Positions 26,056 through 35,100 of a stretch of 64,000 nt of DNA are shown piece after piece. The translations under genes and the position numbers were made by a program. This stretch comes from Blastomonas natatoria (GTDB taxonomy: Bacteria > Pseudomonadota > Alphaproteobacteria > Sphingomonadales > Sphingomonadaceae): positions 124,001 to 188,000 of the forward strand of contig NZ_QJJM01000003.1 in assembly GCF_003201955.1 (NCBI RefSeq), given 5' to 3'. The notes under the pieces are model-generated. The model did not search any database and had not been told where the DNA came from. It saw only the letters and a program-made list of their open reading frames with translations. Numbering within the stretch: the first letter of the stretch is position 1; the number at the start of each line of letters is the position of its first letter.

Positions 26056-29000
26056 CTATTTCACCAGAGGCTTGGTGCCATCGCCGAGCAGGATGAACGC
26101 CGCCCAGTAATAGGGATGCGATGTCAGCGGATCGTCCATCGCCGCGCGCTGCGCCTTGGCAAGCGATTCGTTCATCGCAGTGCCGGGGTCGGCCTTGAAC
26201 AGCGAGGAGATCAGATTTTCGGTCGCGTTGAAGTCGTCAGGCACCGGCCAGTGGCTCGCAAGCACCGACCGGGCACCGGCCCCCACGAATGCGCGGACCA
26301 GACCGTCGAGCGCGAAATTGCCCCCGGTCTCGATCCCTGCCTCGCGCGAGGCCGAAACGGTGGCGAGCCCCGCCGTGTCGCAGGCGGAGAGGATGACCAG
26401 GTCGGCATCGAGCTTGAGGTCGAAAATCTCCTTGAAGCTCAGCAGCCCGTCGGAGCTTGCATCGCCGAACGAGGTGACCAGCGCCGGGCGCGCCGGGCAT
26501 TCGGGGCGCGGCGCGGTGACCAGACCGTGCGTGGCAAAATGCAGGATGCGATATTCGTCGAGATCGTCGCGGTTCAGCAGCGCAGTGTCGCTGAAACTCT
26601 GCTGGGTCAGCACATTGGCACGGCCAGCGCCCAGCACGCTCTGCGCCAGCTTGAGCTCGGCCGGAGAAATCGGGTCCATCCAGGTCGCGACCGGCCATTC
26701 GCAATCGGCATCACGCCGGTCCGAGGCGAGCTGGATGCGTTCGGGGGGAGGAGCATTCTCGCCCACGCCCAGATAGGCCTGTTTGCCGCGCGCCGGCGCA
26801 ATGGTGCGAACATCGGCAAACGAGCGCGGCGACACCGCGATCGAGAAGCGCCGGTCGCGCCCGAACCAGGCGACGCCGGTAAAGTCGAACGGATCGGCAT
26901 CGATCGCGGCCGAGCGTTCCAGGTACGCATCGACACCCTTCTGGTCCTCGACCAGCAGGCCGGGCGGCAATTGCAGCAGCGCGCCATCAGGTTCGTAGAC
27001 CAGATGCTCGATCCCGGCGAGATCCGCCTGGAGGCCCGGGAACAGCGCTTCGTAGAGCCGGCGCGCCTCGACCACGTCGAACGGATAGTTGGTGGGCTGG
27101 CCATTCTCGATGACCACGATCGAATCGCGCAGCTTGGCGACCGTCTTGTCGAGATCGGCGCGGGTCAGCTCGACGCTGATCGTGCGCACCTTGTCGGCGG
27201 TGATCAGCTGGCCATAGACCTTCTGCCCGACAAAGCTGACCTTGTAATAGCCTTCGCGCGGGCCGAGCAGCTTCTGCAGTTCGGCGAGCGTCACCGAGCT
27301 TGGCGAAAGCACGCGATATTGCGAATACTGGCCCAGCCGCGATTGCAGCGCGGTCTGCTCGTTCTGCTGGTTGGTCAGCGATTCGCGGGCCAGCGCCAGC
27401 GCAGCCGTGTCTTCGGGAGTCGGCTGGGGCAGGGCCTCCAGGCGCTGGATCTCGGCGCTGGTCCGCGCGATTTCGCGGGTGCGCGTTACCGCCAGGCGGA
27501 ACAGCGCCGAGGCCTCGTCATTGCCTTCGGAAAGTTCGCGCGCCAGCACCGCCTGGGTCTGCGCGACCCCGGGGCGCTGCAGCAGCTGGCTGGCGTTGAA
27601 CATCCGTGCGGCGACCGAGGGGTCGCTGTCCGCGCGCGTGGCGAGTTGGGCAAAATAGGGACCAAGCATCTCCTTCATCGCGGCACGGGCGCTCGGCACG
27701 GCTTCGCCCTCGGCGACGATCTCGTCATAGAGCGCAATCGAGGCATCGGCCTCGCCGCGCCGGGCAAGGAATGCCGCCAGCCGTCCCTTGGCGCTGAGCA
27801 GGCCCGGCGATTGCGGATAATCGAGCTTGTAGATGGCGAGCGCTTCGGTGAGCCCGGCGCGCGCACCGGCGAAATCCCCGCGCGATTCCTGAATCAGGGC
27901 GCGCTGCGTCGCCACTTCGGCGCGCAGCCATCCCGTCGAACTGATCCGTCCGCCGCGCACCGCGACAATGGCATCAATGCCCTGCTGCAGCGCAGCCAGC
28001 GCCGCATCCGGCTGGCCCGACATTCTGAGCGCCGTGCCGCGCAGCAGTTGCGCCTGTCCATCGAGAATCTGCGCGCGTTCCTGGCCGGTCAGGCTTGAAT
28101 CGACACCGCCCAGCCGCTTGAGACCAGCGTTTTCGCGGTTGATCTGATCGGCGAGCATCTTGGTGATCTCGCCCTGCGACAGCCGCGTTTCGCCCACCAT
28201 TTCGGTGTCGATCGATACCTGCCGGTCGAGGACCTTGAGCGCCTCGCCAGGATTGCGCTGGTTGATCGCATCGATCGCGCGGAAGTTGCGGATCATGCGC
28301 TGGGTCACCCCGTCGCTGGCCGCGACCAGCCGGTCCGCGCGGGCAAACAGGGCGCCCGCAGTGGCAAAGTCACCCATGTTCGATTGCTGCAGCGCCTGGT
28401 TTGCAAGGAATTCGGCTGTGCGCTCGCTTCCTCCGCGTTCGCGCGCGGCCAGCGTCTCGAAAAACTCGGCGGACTCGGCATAGGCGCCGTAGTTGTTGCG
28501 GACATAAGCCTCGACCCGCGCCGATTCCTCGTCGAGCGTGCCTGCCTGGATGCGCGCAAAGGCGGCGGGATCGCTGACCTGGGTGGTGGCGACATCGACC
28601 GTGCCGGGAACGGCCCTGTCGGTCACCAGCGAGGCCAGCGCCAGCTTGAGCGCGGAGTCATAGCCCGAAAGCCCTTCGGCCACGAACACGGTATCGCCCC
28701 GCACCGCCGCGTAGATCCGGTAATCCACCCCCGCCTTGGGGTCGCGGCATTCCAGCACGCTCGCACCGCCAATGGTCTCGATTTCGGTAACCTGTTTCGC
28801 ATCGCAGGACAGGCGGGCCATCGCCTTGTCGAGATACTGGGCCAGCCGGTCGCCCTCGCCGCCGCGCAACGCATAGAGCGAGGCTACCGGGCTGGCTGCA
28901 TCGCGGCAGACGACGCGATAGCCGCGATCGAACATGCTGGCGAGCGCGGGGTCGGTCGGCCGATATTGCGCGGTGCACAGCACGCCGGACGATCCTACGC

Positions 29001-29142
29001 GAAAGCTGTCGCGCAGCGCGATCGACTCCTGTCCCTGCGCCAGAGCAGGGGTGGTGAGACCTGCGGCAAGCGCCAGCAGGGCGGTGCCACTGTGCCGCAG
29101 GACGCGGCGAAGTGCGCCAGGCTTGTACGGGGTGCGGATCAT
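26056..29142 (-). CDS. Secreted TPR-CHAT caspase-like protein (third gene of the TPS operon)
   Basis: A 1028-residue protein with a signal peptide (TALLALAAGLTTPALAQGQ), a long helical TPR-like region (about 180-640) and a C-terminal CHAT domain (about 740-1028). CHAT is a caspase-like cysteine-protease fold; the His/Cys dyad is visible in ILHFATHGLV (His872) and VILSACDTAG (Cys921), followed by RSVLASHWPV. CHAT proteins in other systems cleave partners on a trigger. Its ATGA start overlaps the stop of the giant exoprotein gene, so it is translated with the secretion pair. Processing or regulation of the exoprotein is an inference. Both catalytic residues being intact argues against a mere scaffold. 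Confidence 0.88.
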   Translation of the reverse strand: MIRTPYKPGALRRVLRHSGTALLALAAGLTTPALAQGQESIALRDSFRVGSSGVLCTAQYRPTDPALASMFDRGYRVVCRDAASPVASLYALRGGEGDRLAQYLDKAMARLSCDAKQVTEIETIGGASVLECRDPKAGVDYRIYAAVRGDTVFVAEGLSGYDSALKLALASLVTDRAVPGTVDVATTQVSDPAAFARIQAGTLDEESARVEAYVRNNYGAYAESAEFFETLAARERGGSERTAEFLANQALQQSNMGDFATAGALFARADRLVAASDGVTQRMIRNFRAIDAINQRNPGEALKVLDRQVSIDTEMVGETRLSQGEITKMLADQINRENAGLKRLGGVDSSLTGQERAQILDGQAQLLRGTALRMSGQPDAALAALQQGIDAIVAVRGGRISSTGWLRAEVATQRALIQESRGDFAGARAGLTEALAIYKLDYPQSPGLLSAKGRLAAFLARRGEADASIALYDEIVAEGEAVPSARAAMKEMLGPYFAQLATRADSDPSVAARMFNASQLLQRPGVAQTQAVLARELSEGNDEASALFRLAVTRTREIARTSAEIQRLEALPQPTPEDTAALALARESLTNQQNEQTALQSRLGQYSQYRVLSPSSVTLAELQKLLGPREGYYKVSFVGQKVYGQLITADKVRTISVELTRADLDKTVAKLRDSIVVIENGQPTNYPFDVVEARRLYEALFPGLQADLAGIEHLVYEPDGALLQLPPGLLVEDQKGVDAYLERSAAIDADPFDFTGVAWFGRDRRFSIAVSPRSFADVRTIAPARGKQAYLGVGENAPPPERIQLASDRRDADCEWPVATWMDPISPAELKLAQSVLGAGRANVLTQQSFSDTALLNRDDLDEYRILHFATHGLVTAPRPECPARPALVTSFGDASSDGLLSFKEIFDLKLDADLVILSACDTAGLATVSASREAGIETGGNFALDGLVRAFVGAGARSVLASHWPVPDDFNATENLISSLFKADPGTAMNESLAKAQRAAMDDPLTSHPYYWAAFILLGDGTKPLVK

Positions 29143-32100
29143 GGCTGGCCTCCGGAATCGGGCAGGGGATCGGTCAGCGGCTGGTCAAGCTGCAGATTGG
29201 GGTTGCCGCCGCTGGTCACGGGCTCGTCGATGATCGGTTCGACGCCAAGGCGTCGGGTGTTGACGATCGTCACCGGCGGCATGATCGGCTTGCGCGGAGC
29301 AGCTTCGCCGCGCGCTGCCTCTTCGGCGGCTGCTTCGGCCTCTTCCTGTTCCTGCTGCGCCTCGCGTTCTGCGGCAGGGGTTGGCGGCGGCGGACCGGCA
29401 TGACTGATCACGGTCGGGCTCTGCTCGGTAATGCCGCCGCCGCCACAGGCGATGGCGCTGAGCAGACAGCCGTTGATCGAGGAGGTAGCAGTAAAGCCGC
29501 TGGGGCCACCGCTATCCTGGCCGGTGCTGCTGGTCGAGCGCGGGAAGATCAGGTCGCGGACCGAAGTGCCGTTGCGCACGAGATCGCCCGTATCGAGCAA
29601 CTGGCCATAGATGACCAGATCGATCAGCGACGACGATCCCTGTTGCGAGCTGCGCGGCGTTACCTGGAAGCTGCCTACCCGGCCGAAGAAGCCCGCGTTG
29701 AGCAGCGAGGTGCCGGTATTCTGGATGAAGAGCGTAATGCCGACAGTGAACTGGAGGGTGGACGCCTGGATCACGCCATCGGGGCGCGACGCCGCGATCG
29801 GGAGGCTGAGGGCGGTGTCGCGTCCGACGAAATTGACGTTATCCGCCAATCGTTCGAGCAGCGATGCGCTGGCGACATGGATATTGTTGGCGTTGATCGA
29901 CAGCACGCCGCCCGGCGAACTGCCGCTGAGGAAGATGCCACCGGTATCGGCATTGATTTCGACCCGGCCCGCATTCAGCGACACCCGGTTGGCTGCTGCC
30001 ATGGCGTTGAACACGGCGTTGCCGTTCACGCGGATCGTCCCCGGCGTATTGATCGTCAGGCTGCCTTCCGCCCCGTTCAGGTTCGTGCCGCTGGTTGCGG
30101 TCGATCCGTTGAGGGTCAGTGCGCGTATCTCGACGCCGGTTCCCGTCGAAGAGACATTCGGCGCATTGATGACGATGCTCTGCGCGCGGATGCGCGAGAT
30201 TTCGCTGCCGTCCAGCGTGTAGCCGGTCTGTTGCGACTGGTTGTCACCCGCGCCGCCAATGACGATGCTGCCGCTGCGATTGGCGGTGAGCGTGATCGTG
30301 CCGGTATTGGCATTGCCCAGGCCGCCATTGGCCGAGAAGGCGATATCGCCCGAACTGATGGTGATGGTCGGTGCCACGGCAAGTCCGCCGAACACGGCAG
30401 TGCCGCCGGCGTCCAGGCTGATCCGCGTGCCCGCAGTAATCGTGCTGTTGGCCGACAGGGTGCCGGTCGAGGCGGCCACCAGGCTGCCGGTGGACACTGC
30501 GCCGATCGACACGTTGCCGCCAGCGCGCACCGGGGTGGCGGTGAGCAGCGCGTTGAGATCGATCGCACTGATAGCCGCTGTCGGCGAAATGCCGCTGCTG
30601 CCGCTCACCAGCACCGTGCCGCTGGCTCCCGTGGCAGGGTTGCCCGTGGCGATGCTGCCAGCGGTGACATTCTGCGAGGCCAGCAACAGCGCGTTCGTGC
30701 CGGCGCTGACATTGCCGGTCGTCAGGCTGCCGTTGATGGCCGCTGCAAATACCGCATTGGTGGCATTGAGCGCACCAGCGGTGATGCTGCCCCCTCGCAC
30801 GCGTATCTCGTTGGTGGAACTGATATTGCCGGTGGCGATGGCCTGGTTGGCGCGCACGAGCACCGTACCACCCGCGGTGATCGCACCGGTCGTGATGTTG
30901 CTTGCATTGCCGAAATTGCCCAGGCCATCGTCGGATCCGATCCCCAGCAGACCGAAGCTGTTGATCGTGCCGGTGACGATCGCGCCATTGGCACCCAGGC
31001 CGATGCTGAAGCCCGTTGATGTCGCGCCCGGGCCCGTGGTGCGCAGATTGCCGAGCGTCATGTCGCCGGTGACGATCGTGCCGATCGACGTGCCTGCGGT
31101 AATGTCGCCCCCGGTCACCGATCCGGCAACGTTGAACTGTGTGCTGGTGGCCGAGCTTAGCGTCCCGAAGCCCAGATTGCCGCCGGTGGCGCCGATGCTG
31201 ATGCCGCTGCTGGTCGATGTGACATTGCCCAGCGTGACGGCTGTGCCGCCGATATTGACCAGAGAAGCAGTGATCGGACCGGTAGAAGCAAAGCTTGCAG
31301 TGCGCGAGCGCAACTGCGCGGCGCCGGTTGTCGTGACGCCCCCGATGCTGACTGCCCCTCCGCCATCGACGGTGACGAGCGACCCGGTCAGCGTTCCAGA
31401 GGTCAGCAGTCCGCTGCTGGTCTGAAGCGTGACGGCACCACCGGCGCTGACGTTTCCTACGGCAAGGTTGCCGTTCGTTGTTTCAAGGAAAGTGAACAGG
31501 CCGGAGCTGATGGCCTGCGCCGCGATGCTGTTGGCGCTGATGCCCACGCGCCCGCCAGTGGCAGTGATTGCACCCGATGCGGAGAATGCGGTCCCGACCC
31601 CGGCCAGCACGTTGCTGGCCTGGATCGGCCCGTTCACGACCAGGTTGCCGGCGGTGCGTACCGGGGTCAATGCAAAGAGCGGCGTCGGATCGAAATCCGG
31701 TCCCAGCGAGGCTACCATCGACGTGTTGCCGACATAGAAATAGCGGTCGGCGGCGGTGCCGGTAGTTACCGCGCCGTTGATGAGGATATTGCCCGTGCCC
31801 AGCGCAACGATGTTCTCCCCGCTGGTGAGCGATCCGGCGCTGATCGTGCCGCCTGCGACCAGGCCGATATTGCGTGCGCCGGTCAGGTTGCCGACCTGAA
31901 TGCTGCCGCCCTGCGACAACAGGCCGACACTATAGCTGGTCGTCGGGATGGCGCCCGATGCGTTGACGCTGTTGCCGGTGATGTCGCCCAGCGCAGTGAC
32001 CGAGAAATCAAGCCCGGTACTCGCGTCGGCAAAGCTGACCGAACCTGTGGACGACAACTCGGTATCTTCACCCGACTGGATGCCGCCCAGCGCCATGTTT

Positions 32101-35100
32101 CCGGCGCGCGTGTCGAGCACGATATAGGTGCCCGCCGTCAGGTTGCCGATCGTCATGTTGCCGGCATTGACCAGCAGATCGATATAGCCGTTCGTCGCCG
32201 TTGCCGTGGACAGGGTCAGGCCGTTTGCGGCGGTCATAGCGATGAAATCGGCGGCGGTAACGACGCCGGCACTGATACCGCCCGAGGTGGACGTCAGATT
32301 GACATGGTTGCCGGACGTGAGGTTGCCGAGCTGCAGCGACGTGCCCTGCATGCCGATCACGCCGCCAGCGTTGATATTGCCCAGGATGATCGCGCCGGAT
32401 GCTACGGCCGAGAAATCGCCCGGGGTTGCCAGATTGGCACCGACGATGACGTTGTTGCTGGACAGCAGACTGATCGCACCGGCGGTGATCGTGCCCAGAC
32501 TGGTCGGCGAAGTGATCACCGTGTCATTGACAAAATCGCCGGTATTGATCCCGAATGTCCCTGCGTTGACCGCGCCATTGCTGACCAGCACCGACAACCT
32601 GTTCGGGGTCACGTAGGTCAGGCTTCCCGCAACATTGAGGAAGCCATCGCTGACGCGGATGAAGTCCTCGACATCCGGTCCTGCCGAGGGCGCATTGCCA
32701 ACGGCGTTGACGACAAGGCTGCCCACGATTGCATCTGCGTTGCGAACCTCGACATTCGATCCGCGGGCGAACAGCGACTGACCGGCCACCGAGCCGCTGC
32801 CTCCGACGCCGCCAGCGATTCCCAGCAGGTCATTGGCTTCCAGCCGACCGCGATTGGCCGGAATCTGGAAGCGGTCGGTGATGAGGAAGCCGACAGTTCC
32901 ACCGATACCGTTGCCACCCGCGCCCGAAGTCGCGCCCGCACCGCCATTGCCGCCGAAGCCATCCGACACCAGCGTGGCGTTGTTGAGCGCCACGCGCGAT
33001 CCGCGGACCAGCAGCGCATTGCGCCCGCCTTCGCCCGATCCGCCTGCACCGCCATTGCCGGCGCCTGTCGATCCTGATCCGCCAGTGCCGCCGCTGCCGC
33101 CAAATCCTGCAGCCTGAGAGAAGACGTCGAGCATCAGGGCGCTGCCGCTATTGTCTGCCCCATTTGTCACAGAGCTGATGGTGCCGAACTGATTGAAGCC
33201 GCCGATTCCGTTGCCACCCGCACCGCCCGCGCCGCCCAGGCCCGATGAGCCCGTGCCGCCGGCTCCGCCTGCGCCGCCAAACCCATTGGCGCTGATCTGC
33301 AGGTTGCCGATATCGAGAACGCCGTTGCCCGCCGCACCAAAGGCCTGGATGTCGCCAGCTGTTGCATTGCCGCCCGCGCCGCCGGCGCCACCGATCAGGC
33401 CATTGGCGCCTGCACCGCCTGCACCGCCAAAGGCATCGACCGACAGGCTGACATTGTCGAGATCGACCAGGCCGGCAAGCAAGCCGGTGTCAGAGATGAG
33501 TAGTGCAAAGCCACCCGTGGCATCGCCGCCGTTGCCGCCCAGCGCGCCATCCCCGCCTCTGCCGATCGCCGAAATGAAGACATCGCCGCCGCGTAATTGG
33601 GTGTTGTTCGATCCGAAGCGCGAATCTCCCCCGATGCCTGCGCCGCCATTGCCCGCCAGCAGGGCACTGCCGCCCTGACCGGTCGCGGTGAGCGACACGA
33701 TGCCGCCATAGGTTTGCGTGCTCTGGATGTTGATGGTGCCGAGCTCGTTGCGGCCGCCGGTCCCGGTGCCGCCATTGCCCGTCTGGGCGGTGCCGCCGGT
33801 GCCGTTGGCGACCATGGTCGTATCGCCGGCGATGGTGATGAAGCCATTGCCCTCATTGGTGTTGACGACGAGCGTGCGCCCGCCAGTTGCATTGCCGCCA
33901 TTGCCGGTCAGGATGGAATTGCCGCCAAAGGCCGAGGCATCAAGCGATGCGGCGCCGGTGATGTTGAGCGTACCCGAGCCGACCGAAAGATCGACGATGC
34001 CACCGGTCGCATCGCCGATGGTGCCCGTTACCGCGCTGCCGGTTCCGGCGATCGCATCGGCAAAGACATTGCCGTTGACGGTGATCGCGCTACCCGTGCC
34101 CGACGCGCGCATCCGCGATGTGCCGCCGGCCGCCGTACCGGCATTTCCGCCGCCATCGACCACGTTGCCGCTCAGTCCCTGCGACGACAGGAAGACATCC
34201 TGGCCCAGCGTGATCTGGCCATTGCCGGTGCCGTTGGAGACGTCGGCAAACCCGCCCACCGCAGCCCCGCTATTGGCGCCTGCGCTGGCCGATCCGCCAA
34301 AGCCGCTCGCGTTCATCGCGGTGATGCCGCCCACCGTGACAACTGCCCTTGCCCCGGCAAACAGCTGTGCAGCGCCCCCACCGCCTTCGCCGCCAAGATT
34401 GCCTGTGCCTGCGGCATCGCCGCCAAAGCCTTGCGCGGTAGCATCGACAAAACTGCCGATCTGGATGACCCCGCCCTCGATCGCGCCGATGATCGCCTGG
34501 CCCCCGAAGCCGTCCCCGCCCGAGCCGGTGCCGAATGACGTTCCGCCGGTTCCGTCGGCCGTGACCGTGGCGTTGCCGCCAATGCTCATGGTGGCAAAGC
34601 CTGCGGCTGCGCCGGACGCACCGGCCCCGATATTGGCTATGCCGCCGGTCCCATTGCCGGCCCGTATGCCGCCATTGTTGAACCCGCCAGTACCGCGCGC
34701 GTCGACCGAAGCGTTTCCTGTGATAGTCACGGTGTCGCGATTGGAAACGATCCGCGCATCGCCGCCAAAGCCGCTTCCGGCAATGCCGTCACCGCCACCG
34801 GTATTGGAATCGCCGGTGCCCGTGGCGCTGACGATCGCGTCGCCATTGATGGTGATGAGCCCGCCCAATTCCTGCGAGATCGATGCCGCTCCACCCCGGC
34901 CGTCACCGCCATCGATGCCGGTAAGCGAGGAACCGAAGACCGCACCATTGGCGTCGATATCGACCAGCCCGGTGATGTTGATCGTGCCCCCAGTCCCGGA
35001 TGCCACGATCTGCGTGGTGCCGCCTGTGCCATTGCCCGAACCGCCTGTGCCCGACGTGGTGGCACTGCCGCCGATGCCGCCCGACGACATGCGCACGCCG

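Noticed and set aside
26041-28098. 685-codon plus-strand frame opposite the CHAT gene
   Set aside because: Antisense shadow; the CHAT frame has conserved His/Cys motifs and operon overlaps.
29139-29600. C-terminal toxin module of a contact-dependent inhibition system in the exoprotein
   Set aside because: No VENN-like motif, no toxin-like compact domain and no small immunity gene follow; the end is a Glu/Ala/Pro-rich tail.
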